The notes below the pieces were generated by a model. It was not told the DNA's origin. It saw only the letters and a list, made by a program, of their open reading frames with translations, and made no database searches. A program made the position numbers and the translations under genes. Source: Domibacillus robiginosus (GTDB taxonomy: Bacteria; Bacillota; Bacilli; Bacillales; Domibacillaceae). From it: 64,000 bases of DNA. Of the stretch, positions 8,141 to 16,875 are shown piece after piece. The first letter of the stretch is position 1. Every line of letters starts with the position of its first letter. The DNA lies in the NCBI RefSeq assembly GCF_000966195.1, contig NZ_LAHL01000009.1, positions 62,001 through 126,000 of the forward strand, read 5' to 3'.

Positions 8141-9562
8141 ATGAACAAACTACTTGCTTACACTGCAGCCCTACTGCTCGCTTTGAGCGCTTCTTTCCTT
8201 TTTACGAGCGCTGCATCGGCCGCGCCGCTTGATTATAATGGCGGCGTGTACAATGAATACACATATGAAGAATATGTATTTGTCTCCGGAAAGCCGGTGA
8301 AATTCAGCGGGAGAGTGACCGTTTCTGGGCGCGAAACGGACACACAGCGAACAGAAACATACCGCTATACCCTGACAGGTCCTGGTACGAAAGATAAGCT
8401 GACCCGAAGTGTTTCTTACGTAACGGATATCGATGAAAAAACGGAAAAAGGACAAACCACTTCCCAGACATCCGTTAAAAGCTATTCTGAAAAAATCGCC
8501 ATCGACACTGAAACATACACGCTTGACGATTATCAGCTTTCTCAGGGAACCGTCACGGACAACCGGCCCGCATCAGACTACTATTCCGGAAATGCAGCCG
8601 GACGAAAAACGTATATCCAAAAAAGCAGTGGCGCACCTGTGACCATTCATTTCAGCGGCCGAAATGTCGGCTATGAAAATTTTTGGGGCGCAACCGAAAC
8701 GCAAATTATCGATTCTGAAGTTGTAACCAGTGGAGGTACCTTTTCTGTCACAAGCAAAGTATCGGACAGCAAAACGAAATTTCTGCAATATGAACCGCAT
8801 GAGCCTGACTTGTCGAGCTTTACCGGCGGCTATGCACGTATTAGCGAACAGTCGATGATCGGTGAATATGTTTACACGCAGCCCGGCAGCAGCGTTGAAC
8901 AAACCGTTCAAGTCGGCCAGGAAAGAGTTCCGCTTATTGAAAGGCTCATTGTGCCAAAGTTTCGTGACTTAAATGGACACTGGGCAAAGGAAGATATTGA
9001 ACAGCTGTATGCCCTTGGTGTTTTTGATGATTCCAGCACTTTTTTCTCACCAGGCACCCGAATGAACCGCTATCCCTTTATTGTGGGTGTTATGAAAGCA
9101 GCGGATATCCGCGTGCTGGAGCAGCCGAAAAAGCAAAAAACACCGAAAAAAGCTATTTTCTCTGATCTTGATCCGCAGGAAAAAGATTATTTATATATTG
9201 AAAGTGCTTATGCAAAAGGCATTTCAAAAGGATACAGCGCCACAAAGTTTAGTCCAAACAGCGCGCTTACCCGCGCCGAAGCAGTAGCCATTTTAGTTCG
9301 GGCACTCGGTCTTGAATACCGGGCACCGGATCCTGGCTACCATACCGGCTACGTCGATGATTCCTCTATTCCGAAATGGGCCAGGGACAGTGCGTACGTC
9401 GCGACCCAAATTGGTCTTGTTTACGGTGATGCAAACAACCGGTTCAACCCGACCAAGGCACTCACAAGAGCAGAGGCTTCTGCTCTAACAATCCGGTTTC
9501 TTCATTTCATGGAAAAAGACTTAAAGCAAAACTACCGGGACGATATGTTATTTTTCCAATAA
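8141..9562 (+). CDS. S-layer homology (SLH) domain protein
   Basis: A 473-residue exported protein with a signal peptide ending near SAASAAPL. The ATG at 8141 has AAAGGA seven bases upstream. Residues 30-265 form a Thr/Ser/Tyr-rich region of unknown fold. Three SLH domains follow at about 272-330 (FRDLNGHWAKEDIEQLY), 340-395 (FSDLDPQEKDYLYIES) and 401-460 (GYVDDSSIPKWARDSAY), each with the trailing LTRAEA-type helix in the last two. Such triplets bind pyruvylated secondary cell wall polymer. It is the middle gene of the operon; the anchor is at the C-terminus, unlike the next protein. Confidence 0.9.
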   Translation: MNKLLAYTAALLLALSASFLFTSAASAAPLDYNGGVYNEYTYEEYVFVSGKPVKFSGRVTVSGRETDTQRTETYRYTLTGPGTKDKLTRSVSYVTDIDEKTEKGQTTSQTSVKSYSEKIAIDTETYTLDDYQLSQGTVTDNRPASDYYSGNAAGRKTYIQKSSGAPVTIHFSGRNVGYENFWGATETQIIDSEVVTSGGTFSVTSKVSDSKTKFLQYEPHEPDLSSFTGGYARISEQSMIGEYVYTQPGSSVEQTVQVGQERVPLIERLIVPKFRDLNGHWAKEDIEQLYALGVFDDSSTFFSPGTRMNRYPFIVGVMKAADIRVLEQPKKQKTPKKAIFSDLDPQEKDYLYIESAYAKGISKGYSATKFSPNSALTRAEAVAILVRALGLEYRAPDPGYHTGYVDDSSIPKWARDSAYVATQIGLVYGDANNRFNPTKALTRAEASALTIRFLHFMEKDLKQNYRDDMLFFQ

Positions 9563-9580
9563 GCGAAAAGGATGGCTTTT

Positions 9581-11914
9581 ATGAACGTTTTTACTCAAAC
9601 AAAACGGCTTGTTTTCCTGCTGGTTTTTATGATGGCCGGGCTCGCCTCCTCTGGCTCCGGACAAGCAGCCGTTCCATTTTCCGATGTCAGCCCCAATCAC
9701 TGGGCGTACACATCGATTGATTGGGCTTATACGAATAAGCTTATATCCGGCTACGCCAACGGAACATTCGGCTCGAAGCGGACTCTTACGGAAGCTGAAT
9801 TTCTCGTCATGCTTACCCGGTATGACTGCTCGGGTGACCCGCAGCCGAAAAGCCAGACGGGTGACCGCCACTGGGCTGCTTCAGCGTATGCTTATGCAAA
9901 AAGCAAGCATCTGCCGCTCAAAGGCTACAGCGATTCAACGCTTCGGGACAAGCCTGTTACCCGTGGACAGGTTGCCCGAATCGTGGCGGCTTTTCATGGC
10001 TTCGACTTAAACGAGCATCATGCTGTTCAATACATGTATATAAATCAGCTTTCAAGCGGCAAAACAGGCGTGAAGGATTATGCGGATTACGGAGCGGCCC
10101 AGTCATTAAACCGGGCGGAAGCGGCTGTTTTCCTGCACCGCCTCGCCGAAAAGGGCAAATGCCAGCTGACAGGCCTTACTCAAGATGCTGCGGGCAAAGA
10201 CAACAGTAAATACCCGCTGCCTGCTGATTTTCTTCCCGAGGGCACCGTTACGTTCCCGGAGCCGGACGGCACAACGCCGTCACCGGGCAGCCTGCCTGCC
10301 AGGGATTCACGCATTGAGGATATCGACATTGAAAAAAGAACTCTGACAGCCAATGGAATCAATTCAACCTTCATCACACTGTCTCTAAAGGATTGCTACG
10401 GCAACCCTATTTCATATGATGAATCTTTTTCTTTCCAGGCTTTTTCTCAATCAGGAGGAACGGTTTCGAACGGCCAGCCTGCTATAGAGGAATCTCCGGT
10501 TGAATTAACGTTTGAAGTTTCCTCTTCAGCAGCTTATACCCAAACAGACGGACCTGATGTAACCGTCAAAGTAACAGCACCTGCTCTGACAAGCGAAAGG
10601 AAGGATACGATTTCATTCCAGTATGCGGGGCAAAAGACTGAAAACGACAAAATGGCGTGCTACCGGACCCCTCCTGCTGTTGATATAACATACGTGCCGA
10701 AAGCCGAGCTGCAGGTGTCATCAACCCGGTCCGAAATGGCAGCAAACGGCAGTTCAACAGCAGTTGTAACCGCTAAAATTGTGCAGCCGGGCGGTCAGAC
10801 CATCTCCGATTACAACGGACGGGTGCGGTTTTATTCGGCAAAAGGAGCTCTTCTGTCAACGAGCGACGTTACTCTTTCAAACGGAACCGCGTCTACACAG
10901 GTCACGTCATTGTCTTCTTCTTCACCGGTGGAGGATACCATTTACGCCGAACTGATTCAAACGGATTCAAGGTACCGGGCGGTAAACAATGAAATTACGT
11001 CGGAAACACACAGCACATCCATTTTATACGATCCGGGTCTTTCAACGATTGCAGGCTGCGCCAGAGACGATTTGGAAGTCGCCTTTATCATTGATTCATC
11101 CCAAAGCATGACGCGAAGTGACCCGGAACGGCTGCGTGTATCTAAATCACAGAAATTACTTTTGACCTTACAGGCAAAGCTTAATGTAACGACCCGCTTT
11201 AACAGCCAGGGCACGCCTTTATACGGATCAGGCCCATTATTGCCAGTCGCACATGACAGTTTATATAATGTTTTTCAATCAGGCGGCACCAATATTGCGA
11301 ATGGTATGGAAACGGCTTTTGGACAATTTCAACAGCCAGACGCAGGCACCAGAAAAATAGCCATTCTTGTCACAGACGGAAAATCAAATAAGCGCCAGGT
11401 TCTTGAAAAAGTAAAAAAAGCCCGTGAAAACGGCATCACCATTTTCACAATCGGTCTCGGTTCAAAGGAACAGCTGGATGAAGTGCTGCTGCAGCAGGCA
11501 GCCCAGGAAACGGGCGGACGCTATTTTCATGTAGAAAAAAGCAGCCAATTGAGCACAGCCTACCAGACCATTTTAACGGAATTGTCCTGTGGCGAGCTTT
11601 TTCTTGGCTGCTCACCATCCGGAAACGTCTTTTCTGCTCCCTCGCTGCGGGAAACTGAAGATACATTTTATATGAACACCTTTATCGACGAAGGCTGTAG
11701 CGGAGAGGTAAAACGAGTCATCGTTCGCTTCCACTCGTCAGAAGGGTCGATTGATTATGATTTGATCTACCGGGGACAGAGGTATTTTGCCCTGAAAAAA
11801 GACATGGAAGAAATTATCCCTTTAGCGTTAGAACGGGAAGGAACCTTTCTTGCTTTTGATAAAGATGGTATATTACTCGGGAGCCGGACAATTCCGAGAC
11901 TGACAATCAAGTAA
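9581..11914 (+). CDS. SLH-anchored protein with Ig-like and von Willebrand A domains
   Basis: A 777-residue exported protein. Start at 9581 rather than 9572 because the AAAAGGA ribosome site would overlap the earlier ATG. After a signal peptide, SLH-like units occupy about residues 28-190 (FSDVSPNHWAYTSIDWAY; GDRHWAASAYAYAKSK; a weaker third). Two invasin-like Ig segments follow (around 245-360 and 370-480). A VWA domain begins near 497 with an intact MIDAS: DSSQS near 503, GGTN near 567 and TDG near 596, so metal-dependent ligand binding is likely. A Cys-containing C-terminal domain ends the protein. Adhesion or surface assembly is inferred. Confidence 0.88.
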   Translation: MNVFTQTKRLVFLLVFMMAGLASSGSGQAAVPFSDVSPNHWAYTSIDWAYTNKLISGYANGTFGSKRTLTEAEFLVMLTRYDCSGDPQPKSQTGDRHWAASAYAYAKSKHLPLKGYSDSTLRDKPVTRGQVARIVAAFHGFDLNEHHAVQYMYINQLSSGKTGVKDYADYGAAQSLNRAEAAVFLHRLAEKGKCQLTGLTQDAAGKDNSKYPLPADFLPEGTVTFPEPDGTTPSPGSLPARDSRIEDIDIEKRTLTANGINSTFITLSLKDCYGNPISYDESFSFQAFSQSGGTVSNGQPAIEESPVELTFEVSSSAAYTQTDGPDVTVKVTAPALTSERKDTISFQYAGQKTENDKMACYRTPPAVDITYVPKAELQVSSTRSEMAANGSSTAVVTAKIVQPGGQTISDYNGRVRFYSAKGALLSTSDVTLSNGTASTQVTSLSSSSPVEDTIYAELIQTDSRYRAVNNEITSETHSTSILYDPGLSTIAGCARDDLEVAFIIDSSQSMTRSDPERLRVSKSQKLLLTLQAKLNVTTRFNSQGTPLYGSGPLLPVAHDSLYNVFQSGGTNIANGMETAFGQFQQPDAGTRKIAILVTDGKSNKRQVLEKVKKARENGITIFTIGLGSKEQLDEVLLQQAAQETGGRYFHVEKSSQLSTAYQTILTELSCGELFLGCSPSGNVFSAPSLRETEDTFYMNTFIDEGCSGEVKRVIVRFHSSEGSIDYDLIYRGQRYFALKKDMEEIIPLALEREGTFLAFDKDGILLGSRTIPRLTIK

Positions 11915-11943
11915 AAGGATGCCTCTCACAGGCATCCTTTTTT
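11914..11943 (+). terminator. Terminator of the exported-protein operon
   Basis: AAAGGATGCC / GGCATCCTTT stem with a short loop and a T-run, right at the stop codon of the VWA gene; nearly symmetric, so it may also end the convergent gene at 11951-12208. Confidence 0.88.
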
Positions 11944-11950
11944 CTTCGTG

Positions 11951-12208
11951 CTATTCACTTTGATAGTTATGCTGCTTTTCAATTTGTCCATCGTCATTAT
12001 GAATAATTGCCATTGTTCTGGCTTCTTCCGCCATTTTTTTTGCTTCGTCCACCGCTTCGGATTTTGAGCTAAAGGTGTTATCAGGCTCGTCTTCTCCTTC
12101 TGTTTTAACAGCCCACTGACCATCACCGTGAGGAACAACATGAAATCTTGCTTCGTCTGTACCAGCCCGGTCTTCAAAATATTCACTGCGCTCATTGTTT
12201 TCAGCCAT
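11951..12208 (-). CDS. DUF2188 family protein
   Basis: An 85-residue soluble acidic protein. The pattern HVVPHGDGQWAVKTEG, then a helix SEAVDEAKKMAEE and IIHNDDGQIE near the end, matches the DUF2188 family, in which a small beta sheet packs on one helix. Function is unknown for the family. Start at 12208 has AAAGGAGG seven bases upstream. It is a single gene convergent with the SLH operon. Confidence 0.85.
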   Translation of the reverse strand: MAENNERSEYFEDRAGTDEARFHVVPHGDGQWAVKTEGEDEPDNTFSSKSEAVDEAKKMAEEARTMAIIHNDDGQIEKQHNYQSE

Positions 12209-12300
12209 GGAGAATCCTCCTTTTTTGAAATGGGTGTTTGTTTCACGGTACCTTTACCCGGTTAGCAGGTTTAAAAACACAAAATGGCGCCGCGCCTTGA

Positions 12301-12513
12301 TCACCAAACACGTCTGTACCGGTAGTGGTCTTTAATAAACGCAGCATGATATTTTCCGTGAGAAGCAGCAGTCATCAAGCCTTTGTAAACATATTCTGGA
12401 ACTTCTTCATAATCATAAATGCTCTGGTCCTGGAACTCGATCCGAAGAATTTGATGAAACGGATTGTAGCCCACTTTTTTTAAATGAGAAGAAAACACAT
12501 CGGCCATGTCCAT
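12301..12513 (-). CDS. KTSC domain protein
   Basis: A 70-residue protein whose VGYNPFHQILRIEFQ, DYEEVPEYVYKGLM and C-terminal YRYRRV segments match the KTSC domain, a short alpha/beta unit also found fused to lysyl-tRNA synthetases and other proteins. No enzymatic residues are known. The ATG at 12513 has GGGGGAG nine bases upstream. Confidence 0.82.
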   Translation of the reverse strand: MDMADVFSSHLKKVGYNPFHQILRIEFQDQSIYDYEEVPEYVYKGLMTAASHGKYHAAFIKDHYRYRRVW

Positions 12514-12599
12514 TTGATTTGTCTCCCCCTTGCTCCTTCGCTTTTATACATAAACTTATTTTTTCATTAACCTTTCCGTTTTACCCGCTCGTTTAAACG

Positions 12600-12640
12600 A
12601 AAAAGCAGCCCCCTTCTTTATCCCTAAAGAAGGAGGCTGC
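12600..12640 (-). terminator. Terminator of the DUF2269-like gene
   Basis: Minus-strand stem GCAGCCTCCTTCTTTA / TAAAGAAGGGGGCTGC and a T-run, 19 bases past the stop codon at 12660. Confidence 0.88.
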
Positions 12641-12659
12641 CAACCCGGGGCAGTTATGG

Positions 12660-13256
12660 TTACTCTCTGGTGGATGCTTTGGCCGGCCAGGAAGCAGTCG
12701 AACTGATAGAAGGTGAAGATAAAGCCCTTTTTAACACTCCGTTCGTCACTACAACACTGGCTATGACTGCTGCAGCCAGAGCAATCAGCGAACCAGGCAG
12801 TGCCGGCTTGACAGTCATAAGAAAAAGAATGGCTATTGTAAGCATGGTCATCATTACAGCGGAATGCCACAGTACCCGGTCCTGCACTTTCTCCATGACA
12901 GCAGCAGAAGGCGTGCTTTTGGTTTCTGCATTCGCTGCTGTAAGAATGGCTTTTAAGCGGGGGAGATTAACGATTGGACCTAGAACTGTCATCATGACGA
13001 GCAAAGCTAGTGAGATATTGATCCATGCCGTACTCCAACCCCATAAAGAAATAACTAAATAAAGACCTGGAAATAAAATAAAAATGACACTAATCGGCAT
13101 GAGCCCGTCCATCTTTACGGCTGCAGCACACCAACTTTGTAAAGCAGCCGTGCTCCTGCAATAAAGCATATTGACCATAGCCGTCAGTGTAACACCGACG
13201 GCGGCAAACATGATCACTGTGCCGAGCACATGAAAAAACAGCATAACATTATACAT
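12660..13256 (-). CDS. DUF2269-type integral membrane protein
   Basis: A 198-residue hydrophobic protein with about five membrane spans, starting MYNVMLFFHVLGTVIMFAA. The N-terminal His in the first span and the GPIVNLPRL segment resemble the DUF2269 family of small membrane proteins; no substrate is known. ATG at 13256 is supported by GGAGGAGGG six bases upstream; the longer upstream frame runs through that site. Monocistronic with its own terminator. Confidence 0.72.
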   Translation of the reverse strand: MYNVMLFFHVLGTVIMFAAVGVTLTAMVNMLYCRSTAALQSWCAAAVKMDGLMPISVIFILFPGLYLVISLWGWSTAWINISLALLVMMTVLGPIVNLPRLKAILTAANAETKSTPSAAVMEKVQDRVLWHSAVMMTMLTIAILFLMTVKPALPGSLIALAAAVIASVVVTNGVLKRALSSPSISSTASWPAKASTRE

Positions 13257-13649
13257 CGTTTTCCCTCCTCCTTTTTCACCGCGCATCCCAATTATAGCCT
13301 GGTTTTACAAATATATGAATACTTTTTTATTATTGGCTCATACAAGCCGATTGAAATAACATGGAGTCAAAATGGTCAGGTGCGGTCAAGCTTACACTTA
13401 CATCCGCACTCTTGAAAATGAGTTTCGGCGAACAAGCTGCGACAGGTATAAAAATAAGAAATGAATACATCAAAAAGACGCCTTCCCACCAGAGGGAGCT
13501 TTTTCTTTTGCAACAATAAAAGCCCGCCGGTTATGGCCGGACGGGCTATTTCATTTATTTTTTACTATTTTATTTATCATGCTTTAAAACAAAGAAGAGT
13601 ATCTCTCATGATCATACGTGCCGTCATCGAGCTCAGCTTATTTTAAAGA
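13257..13649. other. Intergenic region with a terminator at 13521-13547
   Basis: No gene seen in either strand. A hairpin AGCCCG-CCGG / CCGG-A-CGGGCT at 13521-13547 is close in sequence to the one behind the paralogous gene at 14733-15143 and probably ends the minus-strand gene at 13650-14060. The rest is AT-rich with no clear element. Confidence 0.6.
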
Positions 13650-14060
13650 TTATCTTGCATGATTACGGGCATGTTTTTCGTCAAACACATGGTTATCCAG
13701 GTATTTGTGGAAGAACCATTCACCAGCGGCAATCAAAATTGCTGAGATAAAAGCAGCTGCGAGAACATCTCCATCATTGATAAAAAGTGATTTTCCCATA
13801 AGCCAAACAACAAAGAAAGCGAGTACTGCATCTGATACAGTGGCAATGGCGTTTCTCTTAGTATGATCTGCATGACGGGCATGATCATCGCCTACTTTGC
13901 GAAAAACAAGTAAATCACCGAGTACATAAGCAACTACTGTAAGAACAGCACTGATAAGAAGTGTATCACTGAACTCCCCGTCGTAAATGCCCGTAAGGAC
14001 AATCCCTAGTACAACTGCAACCATAACAAATTTGATAATAAGTGCTTTTACATGATCCAC
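13650..14060 (-). CDS. DUF2512 family membrane protein, paralog 1
   Basis: A 136-residue protein with four predicted membrane spans (FVMVAVVLGIVLTGIY; LLISAVLTVVAYVLGDLLVF; VLAFFVVWLMG; AAAFISAILIAAGEWFFH) and a charged tail. The GDLLVF and GEWFFHKYL signatures fit DUF2512 (YndM-like), of unknown function. The GTG at 14060 is preferred: AAAGGAGG lies seven bases upstream and the start then aligns with that of the paralog at 14733-15143. Confidence 0.85.
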   Translation of the reverse strand: MDHVKALIIKFVMVAVVLGIVLTGIYDGEFSDTLLISAVLTVVAYVLGDLLVFRKVGDDHARHADHTKRNAIATVSDAVLAFFVVWLMGKSLFINDGDVLAAAFISAILIAAGEWFFHKYLDNHVFDEKHARNHAR

Positions 14061-14218
14061 ATTGCTTCCTCCTTTTTCTTTGATGCTCATGTAATACCCC
14101 AAATAAAAAGAATAAACACTTATTTAATCGTTTTCATAAATATAGAAAAAGATTCTTTTGGAAATAGGGTGGCATCGTCGCTCACCTGATCCCACGCTTA
14201 ACGCAAATCATGGTACGC

Positions 14219-14247
14219 AAAAAAAAGCCGCCCGCGCGTGGGCCGCT
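14219..14247 (-). terminator. Terminator of the holin-like gene
   Basis: Minus-strand stem AGCGGCCC / GGGCGGCT with an A-tract on the plus strand that reads as T-run; it overlaps the stop codon. Confidence 0.8.
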
Positions 14248-14447
14248 CATTTTTTCTTTTTGTCCTTGTACCCGTTCCCATTTGAAGGATTATTGATGAT
14301 GCCTGCTGCAATCAATATGGTCAATCCCGTGTTCACATAAGCATCATACCTTTCCGGCATCGTTATCATTCCCACATCCTGCAGCACCATGCCGGCAAGC
14401 GATGCCACTGCGACCCACAATCCGTAATTTTTAAACCGATTTGTCAT
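14247..14447 (-). CDS. Small holin-like membrane protein
   Basis: A 66-residue protein with two membrane spans (YGLWVAVASLAGMVLQDVG and VNTGLTILIAAGIINNP), a short turn and a polylysine tail (GYKDKKKK). The KNYGLW start and GIINNPS segment are typical of small phage holins of the phi-LC3 type, which form membrane holes for release of a lysin. No endolysin or other phage gene is adjacent, so it may be a stranded or domesticated gene. Its ATG overlaps the stop of the upstream frame by four bases. Confidence 0.78.
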   Translation of the reverse strand: MTNRFKNYGLWVAVASLAGMVLQDVGMITMPERYDAYVNTGLTILIAAGIINNPSNGNGYKDKKKK

Positions 14448-14674
14448 CGCGTTAGCTCCCCTCTCTGAACTCCAGCCGAATAAGTCTCACTGATGGCCAC
14501 CGCTGCGACTAAACCGAACATATCGGTCATTACACGATATTCGTCTGTCACCTGGAATGCGACTGTTTTCTCCTTTACTCCGATTATTATTGTGACGCCA
14601 TTGGGAGGATGAACAAAGCAAGAGAGGTGCAGAAATTTATGATTGACTACCTTGAACAAAAAGCTGCTAAACAT
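14444..14674 (-). CDS. Hypothetical protein coupled to the holin-like gene
   Basis: An open frame of up to 76 codons whose stop overlaps the start of the holin-like gene as ATGA, suggesting translational coupling. The C-terminal half (FQVTDEYRVMTDMFGLVAAV) looks protein-like. The N-terminus does not, and no good ribosome site precedes any start in frame, so the true start is uncertain and the frame may be a decayed gene. No family recognised. Confidence 0.35.
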   Translation of the reverse strand: MFSSFLFKVVNHKFLHLSCFVHPPNGVTIIIGVKEKTVAFQVTDEYRVMTDMFGLVAAVAISETYSAGVQRGELTR

Positions 14675-14705
14675 AAAAAAGCCCGCCGAAATGATCGGAC
14701 GGGCT
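14675..14705 (-). terminator. Terminator of the second DUF2512 gene
   Basis: Minus-strand stem AGCCCGTCCGAT / CGGCGGGCT followed by T-residues, 28 bases past the stop codon at 14733. Similar to the hairpin at 13521-13547 behind the first paralog. Confidence 0.85.
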
Positions 14706-14732
14706 TGTTCGTTTATAAAACTGCTTAAACGA

Positions 14733-15143
14733 TTATCTCACCTGGTTATGAGGATGCTCGTCATCAAATACATGATGATCCAAATACTTGTGGAAGAACC
14801 ATTCACCCGCTGCAATGATTATTGCTGAGACAAAAGAAGCTGCTAGAACATCTCCGCCATTTATAAACATGGATCTGCCCATAATCGAGACAACAAAAAA
14901 AGCGAGTACTATATCTGATACAGTCGCAAGGGCATTTCTCTCAAAATGATCTTCCTTGCGTTCATAATCGTAGCCTTCTTTATTGAAAATAAGCAAATCG
15001 CCGATTATGTAAGCTACAACGGAAAGAACGCCACTGATAAGAAGTGTATCACTAAACTCCGCATCGTACATTCCAGTAAGGACGATCCCTAGAACGACTG
15101 TAATCATCACAAACTTCATCACAATTGCTTTCACATGATCCAC
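14733..15143 (-). CDS. DUF2512 family membrane protein, paralog 2
   Basis: A 136-residue, four-span membrane protein that matches the neighbour at 13650-14060 along its whole length (shared stretches include VVLGIVLTG, EFSDTLLIS and IAAGEWFFHKYLD). The start is a GTG at 15143 with GGAGG upstream, again as in the paralog. The two genes, with similar terminators, flank the holin-like pair and look like a tandem duplication. Function unknown. Confidence 0.85.
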   Translation of the reverse strand: MDHVKAIVMKFVMITVVLGIVLTGMYDAEFSDTLLISGVLSVVAYIIGDLLIFNKEGYDYERKEDHFERNALATVSDIVLAFFVVSIMGRSMFINGGDVLAASFVSAIIIAAGEWFFHKYLDHHVFDDEHPHNQVR

Positions 15144-15307
15144 ATTCTTTTCCTCCTTTTTCTTCGATGTTCAGTTAATACCCTTTATAGAAGAAATAAA
15201 CAGTTATGCTTTGTTTTTAATATAGCTGTAAAAAAGAAATATTTTGCCATTGAATTGTTAATTTTTTTTTAAAATTGGGTTCTATTCAAGATGAATGCTG
15301 GTCATTA

Positions 15308-15351
15308 CAAAAAAAGCAGAGGGCCCATGTTCTGGACTCCTCTGCTTTTTC
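15308..15351 (-). terminator. Terminator of the spore protein gene
   Basis: Minus-strand stem AGCAGAGG / CCTCTGCT with a T-run, just past the stop codon at 15374. Confidence 0.85.
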
Positions 15352-15373
15352 CTTTTTCATTGCACTTTGTTTC

Positions 15374-15556
15374 CTAATGGCGAGACAATTGCTGCTTTGC
15401 CATTTGCACGAGGCGTTTGGTGATTTCACCATTGACACGCGACGGAGCATCGGCCCCAGGCTGGACGCCAAATTCAGCAGCGATCTCCTGCTTTAATGGA
15501 TCGACAGCCTGCCGGGCTCCCGGGACCAGCAGCCGATTGCGATTGCTGCTTGACAT
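15374..15556 (-). CDS. Alpha/beta-type small acid-soluble spore protein
   Basis: A 60-residue DNA-binding spore protein. The family signatures [24 protein letters not shown] (containing the germination protease cleavage region) and [16 protein letters not shown] are all present. These proteins coat spore DNA and protect it, then are degraded at germination. It is slightly shorter than most members, since the glycine-rich linker between the two conserved boxes is shortened. ATG at 15556 with GAGGAG ten bases upstream. Expression in the forespore (sigma G) is expected from family knowledge; I did not identify the promoter with confidence. Confidence 0.93.
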   Translation of the reverse strand: MSSSNRNRLLVPGARQAVDPLKQEIAAEFGVQPGADAPSRVNGEITKRLVQMAKQQLSRH

Positions 15557-15722
15557 AACTCAATCACTCCTCTTGTTTTTATTATTCGCCTTGCCTTACC
15601 AGTATGGGTCGCTCCTATTTCCTTCATCCTGAATTGTCTCTAGCCATAAATATTGTTTTTCTTTCCTTAACCTGCTCCGTTCGTTTAATTGGAAAATCAC
15701 TACCACTACAAAGCTTACATTT

Positions 15723-15752
15723 AAAAAAGCAGCCTCTATAAGGCCGCTTTTT
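15723..15752 (-). terminator. Terminator of the 74-residue gene
   Basis: Minus-strand stem AAAAAGCGGCCT / AGGCTGCTTTTT with one G-U pair and T-tail; it starts at the stop codon. Confidence 0.82.
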
Positions 15753-15976
15753 TATGCGTTATACTTCGTCAGATATTTCTCTTTTACCATAGCGTAACGG
15801 CCTATACTCTCTACCGTCTCCGTGGCGGAAGCAATGTCAAATAGCCTGGCAAGCTCATCCGCCTCCACTTGGATATCTGTTATATCGATTCCCTCCAGGC
15901 TTTTACCTTCGATTTTTGCCAGCAGGGATTCGTCACCATCGATAATCATTTTTTCGCCAGTATACAGCATCTTCAT
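15752..15976 (-). CDS. Hypothetical 74-residue protein
   Basis: An acidic soluble protein (MKMLYTGEKMIIDGDESLL...) with a predicted beta N-terminus and a helical C-terminus (ESIGRYAMVKEKYLTKYNA). AAAAGGGGA precedes the ATG at 15976, and a terminator follows, so it has the layout of a real single gene. No family recognised. Confidence 0.65.
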   Translation of the reverse strand: MKMLYTGEKMIIDGDESLLAKIEGKSLEGIDITDIQVEADELARLFDIASATETVESIGRYAMVKEKYLTKYNA

Positions 15977-16053
15977 TTATACATCCCCTTTTTGTTTGGA
16001 AAGCATCATCAGCTTCTCGCTGCCTCTAGTAGCGGTTCAACCATATTACATCG

Positions 16054-16647
16054 TTACTGAACCGCTTTTCTAATTTCGTCTTCAAATATTGTATATTTCG
16101 AGCCGTCTGCTTCGTCATGGCCGCGGTGAAACCAGGCTATTTCACGAAGCTTCGGCAGGTCCATCGTCTCAAAATCGTATCCAACCTCACGTCCGGCTTC
16201 CATAATCTTTTGATTCACACTTTTTTTCAGCTTTGAGTAAGACGCAACCGCATAAAGATAATGCGCTTTTGCCGCTTCAATCTCCGCAAGAGCCGCTGGC
16301 AGCTTCTCCTCATAATCCGCAACCGCTTCTGTCCTGGCTCTTTCGAAAATTTCTTTTGCGCTCGCTCTCAGTGCAGGCGGAGCAGTTAATGCATGCTGAC
16401 GTTCTTCCATTGTCTCCAAAAGCAGTTCTGTTTGAGCAATTTCCCGACGCAAAGCCGCATCTTTTGCCAGCGATTCCTCAGAAGGATTAGATACGCAGGC
16501 CTGCTGCTCCCCAAGCTCAATACGCAGCGTACCCAGTTCTTCCTCAAGTTCAACGTATTTTGCGGCCAAACCCTCCGCCGCTTCTTGGTGCTCTTTTTGT
16601 TTGGCCCGATGCTCCTTAATCAACGTGTTCAACGATTTTTTCGCCAT
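16054..16647 (-). CDS. Coiled-coil protein of unknown function
   Basis: A 197-residue hydrophilic, mostly helical protein rich in Glu, Lys and Ala. Residues 1-95 have heptad-like repeats (KEHRAKQKEHQEAAEGLAAK; LRREIAQTELLLETMEER), then another helical stretch, and a C-terminal part with DLPKLREIAWFHRGHDEA. ATG at 16647 is chosen over an upstream TTG because GGGAGAG lies eight bases before it. It resembles phage-structural or scaffold-like coiled coils in style only; no family is recognised. Confidence 0.65.
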   Translation of the reverse strand: MAKKSLNTLIKEHRAKQKEHQEAAEGLAAKYVELEEELGTLRIELGEQQACVSNPSEESLAKDAALRREIAQTELLLETMEERQHALTAPPALRASAKEIFERARTEAVADYEEKLPAALAEIEAAKAHYLYAVASYSKLKKSVNQKIMEAGREVGYDFETMDLPKLREIAWFHRGHDEADGSKYTIFEDEIRKAVQ

Positions 16648-16875
16648 ATTCAAATCTCTCCCTCACTTTATAATTTGCGCAACTCCATATGTATTTCATT
16701 CAGCCGAGTTGCTTGCAAACATGAAATGAAGGCCCGAGGTGAAGATGCCGTGAACAATATAGATCCCTTTCTGTTTAAAGGACGGTTTTGCCAGGCTCGT
16801 GAAAAGCAGTTTAAAGCCTGTTTACATGCCCCATTACGTTTCCGTCCACCTTTAGAAATTTTTCTTCTTGAAAAC

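Noticed and set aside
16030-16064. Inverted repeat AGCGGTTCA / TGAACCGCT
   Set aside because: The T-tail is only on the plus strand, where no gene ends; not called as terminator of the minus-strand gene.
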